Shown in pieces: positions 1-8,872 of a stretch of 64,000 nucleotides of DNA. The notes beneath the pieces were generated by a model. The model had not been told where the DNA came from. It did not search any database and was given only the letters and a program-made list of their open reading frames with translations. Position numbers and translations under genes: made by a program. Source of the DNA: Ruminococcus flavefaciens AE3010. Its GTDB lineage: Bacteria > Bacillota > Clostridia > Oscillospirales > Ruminococcaceae. The stretch lies in NCBI RefSeq assembly GCF_000526795.1, contig NZ_JAGT01000001.1:2703501-2767500 (forward strand), read 5' to 3'. The number at the start of each line of letters is the position of its first letter. The stretch's first letter is position 1.

Positions 1-279
1 GGTGATCGTATCCGAGTAAAATGCTCCGTCAAATATATCCGTAACGGGAAGTCCTTCTATCTCGGCAGGGATAACGATATCGCCGCCTTTTTCGCAGTGG
101 CTGACAACAACGTGGTCGGAAAAGAAGTCGTAGCGGATATCGTCGATGTAGTCGCTGTCCTCGGCTTCCGTCCATGCGTAATATATTGCGTTTGCGTGGA
201 TAGCTTCAAATGCTGCCGGTGCAAGGCATGCTGTAAGGCAGGCTGCGGTGAGAATTGCGTGTATTTTTGATAACTTCAT
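1..279 (-). CDS. Secreted BspA-type leucine-rich-repeat protein, N-terminal 93 residues (runs off left edge)
   Basis: The gene starts at an ATG at 279 on the minus strand behind an AAAAAGGAGCGTCATT ribosome site and is open to base 1. Residues 1-31 form a signal peptide: a Lys near the N-terminus, a hydrophobic stretch, and an Ala-x-Ala-like end (HANA). From about residue 60 the pattern GGDIVIPAEIEGLPVTDI followed by DGAFY matches the start of BspA/LRR_5 repeats, which are known in surface or exported proteins of gut Firmicutes. Exported location is therefore likely. The role cannot be stated, because the rest of the protein lies outside the window. It is divergent from metG. Confidence 0.75.
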   Translation of the reverse strand, partial: MKLSKIHAILTAACLTACLAPAAFEAIHANAIYYAWTEAEDSDYIDDIRYDFFSDHVVVSHCEKGGDIVIPAEIEGLPVTDIFDGAFYSDTIT

Positions 280-398
280 AATGACGCTCCTTTTTGCTGT
301 ATTTTTACATATTATATCACGGTTCGCAGCAGTTGTCTATTGATTTTTTGCAAACTTTTTTATGAAAAACACAGACATAGTGCAGTCTTTCCGCAAGC

Positions 399-427
399 TT
401 GCATTTTTTAACCATATGTGTTATAAT
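399..427 (+). promoter_or_regulatory. Promoter for metG
   Basis: TTGCAT at 399-404 and TATAAT at 422-427 are separated by 17 bases. The gene starts 63 bases downstream of the -10. No T-box-like leader is visible in that short leader. Confidence 0.6.
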
Positions 428-489
428 ATAAGATAACCGTTTCTTTCATTCGGAAACGGAATCTTTACACTCAGATTGGAGCGATTTTT

Positions 490-2481
490 ATGTCAAAGAA
501 ACCCTTTTACATCACAACGCCGATTTATTATCCATCGGGCAATCCCCACATAGGTCACTGCTATACAACAGTTGCCTGCGATTCTATCGCCCGTTATAAG
601 CGAATGCAGGGCTATGACGTAATGTTCCTCACAGGCACTGACGAGCACGGTCTCAAAATTGAGCAGAAGGCTGCCGAGCAGGGCGTAACTCCCAAGGAGT
701 ACGTTGACGTCATCGTTGACAGGTTCAAGAACCTGTGGAAATATATGAACATCTCATACGACAGATATATCCGTACCACCGACGACTACCACGTAGAGGC
801 GGTACAGAAGATATTCAAGGCTCTCTACGACAAGGGCTATATCTACAAGGGCGAGTACTCGGGCAAGTACTGCACTCCCTGTGAGAGCTTCTGGACAGAC
901 TCTCAGCTTGACGAGAACGGCTGCTGTCCCGAATGTCACAGACCCGTCAAGTACGCCAAGGAAGAGGCATACTTCTTCAAGATGTCACCATTTGCAGAGC
1001 GTATCGAGAAGCTTCTCCTTGAAACTGACTATCTCCGTCCAAAGACAAGAGCTGTTGAGCTGGTAAACAACTTCATCAAGCCCGGTCTGGAGGACCTCTG
1101 CGTATCAAGAACCACATTCAAGTGGGGCGTACCCGTATCATTCGACGACAAGCACGTTGTATACGTGTGGATCGATGCCCTTTCAAACTATATCACAGCT
1201 CTCGGCTATGAGAACTCCGCACACAGCGACTATGAGAAGTACTGGCCTGCCGATGTTCACATGGTAGCAAAGGATATCATGCGTTTCCACGCTATCATCT
1301 GGCCTGCAATGCTCATGGCTCTGGAGCTCCCACTGCCTAAGCACCTTGCAGTACACGGCTATATCACCATGCAGAGCAAGGGCGGCGAGAGCGTTAAGAT
1401 GTCCAAGTCACTGGGCAACGTTGTTGACCCCTTCGTGCTTGGCGAGCGCTACGGCTGCGACTCCATAAGATACCATATCCTCCGTGAGATGGCTCTGGGA
1501 GCAGACAGCTTATTCTCCAACGAAATAATGATAAACCGTATAAACTCTGACCTTGCCAACGGCTTCGGAAACCTTGTTTCACGTACCGTTGCAATGGCTG
1601 ACAAGTACTTCGGCGGAACTCTCCCCACAGACAGGGAGCGCGAGGCTATCGACGACGAGTTTGAGGCAACAGTTACAGGGCTCTGCGCTGAGACTGACAA
1701 GTACATCGACGAGACCAAGCTGAAGCAGGTGCTTGAAGAGATATTCAAGGTAGTCGACCGCGCTAACAAGTACATCGATGAGACCGAGCCGTGGAAGCTG
1801 GGCAAGGACGAGACAAAGAAAGCCCGTCTTGCAGCAGTTCTCTATAATCTCCTTGAAGCTATCCGTGTTACATCTGCGCTTCTTGCACCGTTCATGCCCT
1901 CCACAATGCCAAAGGTATGGGAGCAGATAGGCGCTTCCGCAGCAGATGTTGAGTACGAAAAGCTCAGCAAGTTCGGCGTACTTCCTGCAAACGTAACAGT
2001 TCACAAGGGCGAGATACTCTTCCCGAGAATCGACGTTGACAAGGAGATAGAGGAGCTCAATGCTATCCTCACAAAGAACATGGAAGAGGCAAAGGCAAAG
2101 CTGTCCTCAGAGGAAAAGGGCGAGGCTGCTGCCGAGACCGAGAAGATAGAACTCAAACCCGAGATAACCATTGATGACTTTGCAAAGGTAGAGATAAGAG
2201 TTGCAAAGGTAGTTGCCTGCGAAAAGGTGAAGAAGTCAGACAAGCTCCTCTGCTTGCAGCTTGACGACGGCATGGGCGGACGTCAGGTGGTATCGGGTAT
2301 AGCACAGTACTATACTCCCGAGGACCTTATCGGAAAGAAGCTTCAGCTCATTGCAAACTTAAAGCCTGTAAAGCTGAGAGGTGTTGACAGCAACGGCATG
2401 ATATGTGCCGCAGATACTCCCGACGGAGTAAAGGTGATATTCGTTGACGACAGTATCCCTGTAGGCTCAAAGATAAGGTAG
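490..2481 (+). CDS. metG: Methionyl-tRNA synthetase
   Basis: Class I aminoacyl-tRNA synthetase that charges tRNA-Met with methionine in the cytosol. Visible marks are the HIGH box (NPHIGH, about residues 18-23), a four-Cys zinc knuckle (CTPC...CPEC, about 128-148), and the KMSKS loop (VKMSKSLGN, about 302). A C-terminal EMAP/Trbp111-like tRNA-binding domain runs from about residue 558 to the end (DFAKVEIRVAKVVACEKVKKSDKLL). The length of 663 residues fits the long form with the fused tRNA-binding domain. The start is an ATG 9 bases behind TTGGAGCG. It is a single gene with its own promoter and a bidirectional terminator at 2709-2738. Confidence 0.97.
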   Translation: MSKKPFYITTPIYYPSGNPHIGHCYTTVACDSIARYKRMQGYDVMFLTGTDEHGLKIEQKAAEQGVTPKEYVDVIVDRFKNLWKYMNISYDRYIRTTDDYHVEAVQKIFKALYDKGYIYKGEYSGKYCTPCESFWTDSQLDENGCCPECHRPVKYAKEEAYFFKMSPFAERIEKLLLETDYLRPKTRAVELVNNFIKPGLEDLCVSRTTFKWGVPVSFDDKHVVYVWIDALSNYITALGYENSAHSDYEKYWPADVHMVAKDIMRFHAIIWPAMLMALELPLPKHLAVHGYITMQSKGGESVKMSKSLGNVVDPFVLGERYGCDSIRYHILREMALGADSLFSNEIMINRINSDLANGFGNLVSRTVAMADKYFGGTLPTDREREAIDDEFEATVTGLCAETDKYIDETKLKQVLEEIFKVVDRANKYIDETEPWKLGKDETKKARLAAVLYNLLEAIRVTSALLAPFMPSTMPKVWEQIGASAADVEYEKLSKFGVLPANVTVHKGEILFPRIDVDKEIEELNAILTKNMEEAKAKLSSEEKGEAAAETEKIELKPEITIDDFAKVEIRVAKVVACEKVKKSDKLLCLQLDDGMGGRQVVSGIAQYYTPEDLIGKKLQLIANLKPVKLRGVDSNGMICAADTPDGVKVIFVDDSIPVGSKIR

Positions 2482-2510
2482 AATGACGCATATAAATTGC
2501 TGAATCTATG

Positions 2511-2690
2511 CTTGGGATTCCAAAGGGAGTATACTCCCTTTGGTCAGGTCAAGGGTTACTCCCCACAGGGTGGGGAGATGTCGCAACGCGACAGAGGGGA
2601 CGGACCCGATTAGGGGGACAGCCCTTGTAGGGTGTGGGGCGAAGCCCCACAGTTATAAAGCGCTCTGCAAGTGAGGGCGTCCCTTAATAA
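2511..2690 (+). repeat. Dispersed repeat, GGGGAGATGTCGC family, copy A
   Basis: It begins GGGATTCCAAAGGG and carries the shared core CCCCACAGGGTGGGGAG, ATGTCGCAACGCGACAG and GGGGACGGACCCGATTAG. It ends near GCAAGTGAGGGCGTCCC. The same blocks recur at 7499-7814 and inverted at 8873-9192. It lies between metG and its terminator. No protein is supported here. Confidence 0.85.
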
Positions 2691-2708
2691 ACAAAAGTCA
2701 TTGACATC

Positions 2709-2738
2709 AAAAAACTCCGCTGTGAAGCGGAGTTTTTC
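2709..2738. terminator. Bidirectional intrinsic terminator between metG and the sigma-factor operon
   Basis: A perfect 12-bp stem AAAAACTCCGCT / AGCGGAGTTTTT with a GTGA loop and T runs on both strands. It lies between converging genes. Confidence 0.85.
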
Positions 2739-2765
2739 TATTTCACTATATCATTTATTGAGATC

Positions 2766-4631
2766 TCAGTTTTGATGTTTTTTCTGACTTATCAGTTCTT
2801 CGATCTGTTCGACCAGCTTTTCGGGATCCTTGCATCTGTATACACATGATGTTTCTGAATCCGAGTATAAGCCCTGATTGGTGAATACGAATGAAGTCGT
2901 CGCACTGTGACTGTTTATTGTGTATACCTTTACATTGGGGTCATCGGCGGTGATGACAACAGAAAAATATCCAAAGGAGCGAACCTGCTCATCGGAGCTT
3001 ATATCAGGCATCGAGAATTTTTCAGACTTTTCCCATTCTGTGTTTTCAAATATTTCTCTTATAGCATCCGATGAAATGTCGTGGGCCGAGTCTGACATAT
3101 GGGTCGATTCCCAGTCGTTATTCAAAGATTCCGACAATATGTCGACTTTATCATTATTGTTCAGTGAGGAGTTGAGCTCCATTTTAACAAGCTCGTCGTC
3201 AGTGAGAGGTGTCATCTTGCTGCTCATCTCTTTCATTTCTTCTGTCAGCGGCGCGAAATCATCTATACTGTACACTTCGGGGAGAAAGCTTGATTTTTTC
3301 AGATCACCATATATTACTGTTCCGTTGTCGCAGATATATAACATGGCATTATTGTTCTTAATGATGATCGACTCAGTGGTTTTAGTTAAATTCTGCGTCA
3401 TTGCAGTGGACAGTTCCGAATGCCAGCTGCCTGCGTTAAGGACCTTCTGCCAGCTCTCCAGCTCATATTTGCCAATATCATAGCAGGTGCATTCACTCTT
3501 GTTTACATATTTGATGAGAGTTCCGCCCGTACAGCTCAGATCAACGGGGCAGGTAATATTGTCCTGCAGACCGTTCAGTATCTTTTCTACGTCAGAGTAG
3601 TTGTAGGGAGAAAAATGATAGGTCTTTTGCAGAGACTTTCCGCTTTCGCTGTCAATTGTCGAAACAAACGCAATACCCGACGGGTAAAGATCGACCTTGT
3701 AGTCGCCGTCTTCATCACTGAGATAAAATGTTATGGCAAATGTTATGGCGTCCTCGTCGGAGCATTCATAGGACTCGTTATCGGTATACCAGAAGCTGCT
3801 GCTCAGGCATGATGATATAAGCAGAGCCTGATCTTCGCTGACATTGCCCGATTTGTTTTTCATGCTGTAGCGGACGCCGTTAAAGTCAGCCCTTATGCCT
3901 ACAAAATCAGGCATGATAGTTTCATCACCAAAGAGTATATGCTTTATCTCGCCGAACTGCTCAGAGGTCATGGAATACCTTAATACGGTGCTGCGGGAAG
4001 AGTCCAGAAATGCTGTTATATCACCGCTGCTGTAAAAATAAACAGTGATCTGTCTGCCGTCCTTGTAATAAGTGAAGTTTATGGCATCACAGCCGAGCAT
4101 GCCCATACTGCCGACATTGATATCTGATGTTTCGTCGTTTACGATCAGCGGATCGTAGATACTTGTGGAGCTTTCCCAATCGATCTGAGACAGAACATTC
4201 ATAAGCTTATCGGCTGTTTCTGCCGAAGCCGTAGCAGAGATCTCGGTGGTGCAATTCGGAGCGCTGTAAATGAAAAGCAGACCTTCAAGATCTATTGAGC
4301 CGAACGGAAATTCAAATATCTTTCCATAGCTTTCATTAACTTCGGACTCCTCTTCGATCTCGGAATCGATACCGTACTGTTCCTTTGAGTCGAAGTCGTT
4401 CTTTATGCGCAGATATCCGCCGCTTCCAACAGCACCTATAACAGCGATAACGGCAGCTGCTGCGATGTACTTCTTGAAGCCCTTGGTCTCTACGACCTCA
4501 ACGTGGTTTTCGACTTCCTCATATTCATCGTCGGTGAAAGAAGACTCTGAAAGCTTTTTCTCCATTTTTGCGCAGAATTCCGAGCTGAGACGCAGGTCGT
4601 TCAGAGCGTCTTTATAATCTTTACTTGGCAT
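2766..4631 (-). CDS. Membrane-anchored protein paired with an ECF sigma factor (putative anti-sigma/sensor)
   Basis: A 621-residue protein of unknown family. Residues 1-54 are charged and probably cytosolic. Residues 55-77 (YIAAAAVIAVIGAVGSGGYL) form one membrane segment. The remaining ~540 residues are acidic and Ser/Thr/Asp-rich and are predicted outside the cell. The ATG follows AGGAGGGAGATCT. Its first 31 bases overlap the end of the sigma-factor gene, so the two are translationally coupled. The one-pass layout and coupling are typical of anti-sigma factors, and that role is inferred from position only. The outer part has no recognisable catalytic motif. A second such pair lies at 58120-60223. 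Confidence 0.7.
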   Translation of the reverse strand: MPSKDYKDALNDLRLSSEFCAKMEKKLSESSFTDDEYEEVENHVEVVETKGFKKYIAAAAVIAVIGAVGSGGYLRIKNDFDSKEQYGIDSEIEEESEVNESYGKIFEFPFGSIDLEGLLFIYSAPNCTTEISATASAETADKLMNVLSQIDWESSTSIYDPLIVNDETSDINVGSMGMLGCDAINFTYYKDGRQITVYFYSSGDITAFLDSSRSTVLRYSMTSEQFGEIKHILFGDETIMPDFVGIRADFNGVRYSMKNKSGNVSEDQALLISSCLSSSFWYTDNESYECSDEDAITFAITFYLSDEDGDYKVDLYPSGIAFVSTIDSESGKSLQKTYHFSPYNYSDVEKILNGLQDNITCPVDLSCTGGTLIKYVNKSECTCYDIGKYELESWQKVLNAGSWHSELSTAMTQNLTKTTESIIIKNNNAMLYICDNGTVIYGDLKKSSFLPEVYSIDDFAPLTEEMKEMSSKMTPLTDDELVKMELNSSLNNNDKVDILSESLNNDWESTHMSDSAHDISSDAIREIFENTEWEKSEKFSMPDISSDEQVRSFGYFSVVITADDPNVKVYTINSHSATTSFVFTNQGLYSDSETSCVYRCKDPEKLVEQIEELISQKKHQN

Positions 4632-5122
4632 AGATCTCCCTCCTCTTCCTTGCTGAGTTCAGCTTTGAGCTTTTCGCGTCCGCGCCTGAGCAGCGAACCC
4701 ACGGTGTTTTCATTTTTCTCTGTGATCGCAGCGATCTCCTTGATACTGTAGCCCTCATAGTAATGCAGGAATATCACCTCTGCATATTTCTTCGGCAGAG
4801 CAGCTATCTGCTGTCGGAGCTCACGGCTTGCAGTATCCATTTCGCATATGACCTCAGAGCCTTCGAGTTCGTCAATGGAGCAGGTCCTGCTGAAGCGGAA
4901 GCTTCTCCGCAGATTCTTGCATTTGTTGATAGTGACACGCAGGAGCCACGCTTTAAGGTGTTCGTCGTCGTTGAAGGTGCGCCGGTCGGTGTGTAATGAA
5001 AGGAAAACGTCCTGAACGATGTCCTCTGCCTCGGCGTAGCTGCCGCTGAACGCGAAAGCAGCGCGCAGAACTGTATTTCCGTATTTTTTGAAAGCATATA
5101 ATGCTGTAGTATCGTTGTTCAT
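4601..5122 (-). CDS. RNA polymerase sigma factor, ECF (sigma-70 family)
   Basis: A 173-residue ECF sigma factor. The sigma region 2 signature YAEAEDIVQDVFLSLH is near residues 29-44. A region 4 helix-turn-helix (LPKKYAEVIFLHYYEGYSIKEIA) is near residues 110-132, followed by NENTVGSLLRRGREKLK. There are only these two domains, as usual for the family. The start ATG has a strong GAAAGGAGG site 10 bases upstream. It is the first gene of a two-gene operon with the membrane protein 2766-4631, which probably holds it inactive until a signal is sensed. The target promoters are unknown. Confidence 0.93.
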   Translation of the reverse strand: MNNDTTALYAFKKYGNTVLRAAFAFSGSYAEAEDIVQDVFLSLHTDRRTFNDDEHLKAWLLRVTINKCKNLRRSFRFSRTCSIDELEGSEVICEMDTASRELRQQIAALPKKYAEVIFLHYYEGYSIKEIAAITEKNENTVGSLLRRGREKLKAELSKEEEGDLCQVKIIKTL

Positions 5123-5211
5123 TGCTGTGACCTCCTTTCACATATAACACACATGGGAAAGCGGGAATTGTGCAGGGGGAGAAAAAATTTTTTTCTTTGA
5201 AAAAAATTTTT

Positions 5212-5316
5212 AGTTGAGAGTGAAGAGTTAATGTGTTCGCTTCGCTCACATTATTTGAATAGTGTCGCCGCAGGCGACACCACAACTTTCAACTCTCAAT
5301 TCTAAACTCTCAACTT
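5212..5316. repeat. GTTGAGAGTT palindromic element, copy 1
   Basis: The ends are AGTTGAGAG and CTCTCAACT. Inside are TTAATGTGTTCGC and the hairpin TGTCGCCGCAGGCGACA. The same parts occur at 44337-44439, with the inner blocks in the opposite orientation, and a diverged relative is at 52581-52662. A non-coding, small MITE-like element. Confidence 0.75.
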
Positions 5317-5984
5317 TGAAGAAGGACTTCTGCAATGGCGATATCCTCGGGAGTGGTTATCTTTATATTGGTGTAGTCGCCTACGGTCATGGCAACCTTG
5401 CCGCCGATAGCTTCTACAAGCTGGCAGTCGTCGGTGAAGTCAAGGCCGTGCTCAAGAGCAAAGTCGATGCCCTCAAAGTAAAGCCTGCGCTTGAATATCT
5501 GAGGGGTCTGAGTGATGTAAAGGGAGCTCCTCGGCGGAGTGTCGATTATAAGACCGCCGTCAACGGTCTTGATAGTGTCCTTTACGGGAACGCCCAAAGT
5601 CGCGCCGCCGAATACGGAAGCGTCCTTGATGACCTTTTCGATGTGCTCGGGCTTTACGAGGGGACGAGCTCCGTCGTGTATCGCTACCAGCTCTGTGTCC
5701 TTGGATATTTTGCGGACTCCGTTGAAAACGCTCTCCTGACGGGTAGAGCCGCCTATGGTGCAGGCAGCGAGCTTGGTTATGCCTGCGGCTTCCGCTTCTG
5801 CCTGAATAGCAGGGATATCGTCCTCACGGGCAACGATGATTATCTCGCTGACGCTCTCGCAGGACTGAAAAGCCTGCATGGTAACGCCTATGACCTTGCG
5901 CTCGCCAAGAGGGAGCAGTATCTTGTTTACTCCGCCCATTCTGGTGGAGTTTCCTGCGCAAACTATAACAACTGATGTTTTCAT
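5310..5984 (-). CDS. ispD: 2-C-methyl-D-erythritol 4-phosphate cytidylyltransferase
   Basis: Transfers CMP from CTP to methylerythritol phosphate, the third step of the MEP isoprenoid pathway. The N-terminal nucleotide-binding loop VCAGNSTRMGGVNK (residues 8-21) is the IspD form of the GxGxRMGxxxPK loop. IHDGARPLV (about residue 104) and TPQIF are conserved in the family. The start at 5984 is chosen because AAAGGAG lies 8 bases upstream of this ATG, giving 224 residues, the usual size. An upstream ATG at 6014 would overlap the preceding gene without a ribosome site. It follows the GH26-like gene by 17 bases, so the two are probably co-transcribed, although no functional link is evident. Confidence 0.93.
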   Translation of the reverse strand: MKTSVVIVCAGNSTRMGGVNKILLPLGERKVIGVTMQAFQSCESVSEIIIVAREDDIPAIQAEAEAAGITKLAACTIGGSTRQESVFNGVRKISKDTELVAIHDGARPLVKPEHIEKVIKDASVFGGATLGVPVKDTIKTVDGGLIIDTPPRSSLYITQTPQIFKRRLYFEGIDFALEHGLDFTDDCQLVEAIGGKVAMTVGDYTNIKITTPEDIAIAEVLLQS

Positions 5985-6001
5985 AATTTTCTCCTTTATG
6001 T

Positions 6002-7441
6002 TTAGTCCCTGCACGGTTCGGCAGGAGAGGTTCTTATCCGTATAGTCGGAAGCTTTTCCAGTGTATAATAATAATTGAACATACCGTCGGGCTGTGACAG
6101 GTCGTTCTCGCCTGTTGCAGGTGGAGCGAATATCCTCAGCTCCATATCTGCGGGAGTACTTATCCTGCGCTTATAAAATGCAGGCATAAGGTCGATGAAG
6201 CTTGCTTCGGGTGACTTGTAGAACCACCGTCCGTTAAGCTCTATCATAAGGTTTGAATCGTCCTCGAAGTACAGCTCGCAGAAGCAGGGCTGAGCGTCAA
6301 AATGCAGAGGTATGGCAATGCCCTCAGCGTCCTCGGAGCTGCCCCAGCGAAGCTTCACAGGGAGGGATACCTCGCCGCCTGCAGCCATGGTCGGCATGAA
6401 TCGGGGACGGTTTATTATCTCTCTGTATACGCCGAGAACAGGCTGCTCAACGCCTGTATCGCAGCGGTTCACGTCCTGTATCTCAAGTCCCAGCCTGCCG
6501 CGGTCGCGGAACTGATAAAATGTCACACCACTGAGCCAGTCTGCATTTTCCGAATCTATCATGTCGTAGAAGCGGCGTATGTCCTCAGCCTGTCCGAAAG
6601 CTCCCACCACATTGCCGTCGGAGTTCAGCTCCGATACGAGCATGGGTTTGGGAACGCCGCCGTTAAGGCAGAGGAAGCGCTCATAGCTTCGCTTTATCAT
6701 TTCAAAGATATCACGTACCGAGGTTCGCTGATGAGAGTTTCCGCCCGTCTCAGCAATGTCAAATGGGTGTCCCCAGTGGAGGGAGATGTACTTGTCCACC
6801 GACCATATATCGGTCTCGCGGACAGCCTGAGCGAACTCCTTTTCCCTGACCATTTCTTCGGAGCTGAGGTCTTCCACGCCGCCTATGCAAAGTATAGTCA
6901 GCACATTGGGGGCATGCTCCTTTATGATGTGAACGGCGCGGCAGTAGAAGTCCGCAACCTGCTGATAGGTGGCACGCTTGTTGAACTCGAACCAGTTGCC
7001 CGTAGCCTCGTGATTTATGCGCAGAAAGAGCCTGCCGAATGGGCGGAGGTCGTCACCGATAGCGGCGAGGTGGTCGTCGGACACAAAGGGGTCGATGGTC
7101 AGGGTCAGGATAACGTCCTGACCGTGGCGGCGTATATCGCGCATAGAAGCAAAGGGCTCGCCGTCGGTACTGCCGTTCAGACCGCCCAGATAGGGGAAGT
7201 AGTCGTCGTAGGGGTAGTCCCACTGGAAGCGAGCCTTGGGCATGTCGGGCACCTCTGAAATACGCGCGGGGAACTCCTTGTCCAGCGGATAGTAGCAGTA
7301 CATAAGGCTTACAGCACGGTGAGGTCTGCCAAGCTTTTGCAGTATGTAGTCCTGAGGGACATACTCGCCGCGCTCACTGCCGTCGCCTAAATCAGCGGCG
7401 CACTGCGCCCTGCCAAGTTTTACGGAGAATATATTTTCCAT
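6002..7441 (-). CDS. GH26-like (clan GH-A) glycoside hydrolase family protein, cytosolic
   Basis: A 479-residue protein without a signal peptide. RLFLRINHEATGNWFEF (about residues 137-153, Glu145) closely resembles the acid/base segment of GH26 mannanases (HEMNGxWFxW). MLVSELNSDG (Glu271) fits the nucleophile strand of clan GH-A barrels. Both putative catalytic Glu residues are present. About 110 C-terminal residues (from PTMAAGGEVSLPVKLRW) look beta-rich and may form an accessory domain. The substrate is unknown, and a beta-mannan or related oligosaccharide is only a guess. The lack of an export signal is unusual for GH26 and suggests that it acts on imported oligosaccharides, or that it is not a classical hydrolase. 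The start ATG at 7441 has only a weak GGAGCTTTAAT-type site. Confidence 0.65.
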   Translation of the reverse strand: MENIFSVKLGRAQCAADLGDGSERGEYVPQDYILQKLGRPHRAVSLMYCYYPLDKEFPARISEVPDMPKARFQWDYPYDDYFPYLGGLNGSTDGEPFASMRDIRRHGQDVILTLTIDPFVSDDHLAAIGDDLRPFGRLFLRINHEATGNWFEFNKRATYQQVADFYCRAVHIIKEHAPNVLTILCIGGVEDLSSEEMVREKEFAQAVRETDIWSVDKYISLHWGHPFDIAETGGNSHQRTSVRDIFEMIKRSYERFLCLNGGVPKPMLVSELNSDGNVVGAFGQAEDIRRFYDMIDSENADWLSGVTFYQFRDRGRLGLEIQDVNRCDTGVEQPVLGVYREIINRPRFMPTMAAGGEVSLPVKLRWGSSEDAEGIAIPLHFDAQPCFCELYFEDDSNLMIELNGRWFYKSPEASFIDLMPAFYKRRISTPADMELRIFAPPATGENDLSQPDGMFNYYYTLEKLPTIRIRTSPAEPCRD

Positions 7442-7498
7442 ATTAAAGCTCCAAATCTAAACAAAAAATGATTTGTCGAAATTACTTGCCGAGCCCAT

Positions 7499-7814
7499 GA
7501 ATGGGATTCCAAAGGGACTGTGTTCCTATGGTCAGGTCAAGGGTTACTCCCCACAGGGTGGGGAGATGTCGCAACGCGACAGAGGGGACGGACCCGATTA
7601 GGGGGACAGCCCTTGCGGGGTTCGGGGCAGCGCCCCGAATACGGCTGGCGCTTCGCAAAGGGTGAATTCAAAAACAGTCCAGTGGACTGTTTTTGAGAGG
7701 GTGACTCCCCACGGTGTGGGGAGATGTCGCGTAGCGACAGAGGGGACGGGCACGATTAGTGCCGCCTTGCAAGTGAAGGCGTTCCCTAACGGGCGGCGAA
7801 ACGCCGCCCCTACA
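7499..7814 (+). repeat. Dispersed repeat, GGGGAGATGTCGC family, long copy B
   Basis: It is built of three blocks. The first is the copy-A type block (GGGATTCCAAAGGG to GGGGCAGCGCCCC). The second runs from AATTCAAAAACAGTCCAGTGGACTG to GGGGACGGGCACG. The third is a terminal GGGCGGCGAAACGCCGCCCC-TAC hairpin. It is the inverted partner of 8873-9192, on the other side of the PHP phosphatase gene. It fills most of the 656-base gap after the GH26-like gene. The short reading frames here are repeat translations without ribosome sites. The rest of the gap, 7815-8097, shows nothing clear. Confidence 0.85.
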
Positions 7815-8097
7815 TAAGCATTTATATATCTCAATTATAATATAACGCCGAAAAGATGTCAACCTGATATGCGCTGGATCCGACTTGAATTTTTTTGCGG
7901 AAAGTGGTATAATCTAATTGCTCCCCCAACTAAACCTTGCCAACCAATCCTTGGCATAAAGTAAATTTCTCTGCGTCAGAAAAACTTGAAATGCGAGAGC
8001 ATTCCTGCGTTTTCCTTCCTTGATAAATTTCCTTTCTGTCTTCGTCTTTTTGGCAATGCTTAATTGGTGGAGCAATACTTTGAAAGGATAGCTGCAT

Positions 8098-8862
8098 ATG
8101 TTGGCAAATTATCATACTCACACAAGCCGCTGCGGTCACGCACGGGGAAAGGACAGAGAATTCGTGGAAAGCGCCATTGAGGGCGGCTTCAAGGTGCTCG
8201 GCTTTGCGGACCACTGCCCGTGGGTGTTTGAGGACGGCTATGTTTCACAGATAAGAATGACTCCCGCAGAGGTGGAGGGCTATTTCAGCTCCCTGACCGC
8301 ACTGAAAAAGGAGTACGCCGGCGATATAAAGCTCTATATCGGCTTTGAAGCGGAGTATATACCACAGCTTGTTGAAGCGCAGGACAGGCTTCTTGCAGAC
8401 TATCCCCTTGACTATATGATAATGGGACAGCACTTCAACGATCCCGAGACCTGCGGCGTTTATATGGGAGTTCCCACTGCTGACGAGAGGATACTGGTGA
8501 AGTACGTTGACCGCATAATCGAGGGCATGGAGTCGGGGAGATACCGTTATCTCGCTCACCCCGATCTGCTGGATTTCACAGGAGATGCGGAGCTTTATGA
8601 GGAGCACTACACGAGGCTCTGCGAGTACCTTAGATCAAAAAATATCCCCGTGGAGATAAATCTGCTCGGCATGACAGGGGGCAGACACTACCCGTCGGAG
8701 CGCTTTTTCCGCATTGCGAAAAAGGTGGGGAACAAGGCGATAATCGGCTGTGACGCACATCTGCCGCAGTCGCTGTGCGACCATGCAGCAATGGAAATGG
8801 GCATGCGGTTTGCGGAAAAAATCGGCATTGAGCTTGTGGAGACACTTACGGGCTTAGATTAA
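8098..8862 (+). CDS. PHP-family phosphatase, histidinol-phosphatase (HisJ/HisK) type
   Basis: A 254-residue metal-dependent phosphoesterase of the PHP superfamily. The metal ligands are visible in order: YHTHTSRCGHA (His6, His8, His14), FADHCPW (about 38-44), GFEAEY (about 82), GQHF (about 106), HPDL (about 157) and GCDAH (about 219). This order and the length fit Firmicutes histidinol-phosphatases, which remove phosphate from L-histidinol phosphate in histidine synthesis. No other his gene is nearby, so the exact substrate is inferred. The ATG follows AAAGGA at 9 bases. It stands alone between two inverted long repeats (7499-7814 and 8873-9192). Confidence 0.85.
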   Translation: MLANYHTHTSRCGHARGKDREFVESAIEGGFKVLGFADHCPWVFEDGYVSQIRMTPAEVEGYFSSLTALKKEYAGDIKLYIGFEAEYIPQLVEAQDRLLADYPLDYMIMGQHFNDPETCGVYMGVPTADERILVKYVDRIIEGMESGRYRYLAHPDLLDFTGDAELYEEHYTRLCEYLRSKNIPVEINLLGMTGGRHYPSERFFRIAKKVGNKAIIGCDAHLPQSLCDHAAMEMGMRFAEKIGIELVETLTGLD

Positions 8863-8872
8863 CGGACTAACT

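Noticed and set aside
280..489. A T-box or S-box riboswitch before metG
   Set aside because: The leader after the promoter is about 55 bases, too short, and contains no T-box motif or terminator pair.
5262..5975. A 237-codon frame antisense to ispD
   Set aside because: ispD has all family motifs and a ribosome site. The opposite frame has neither.
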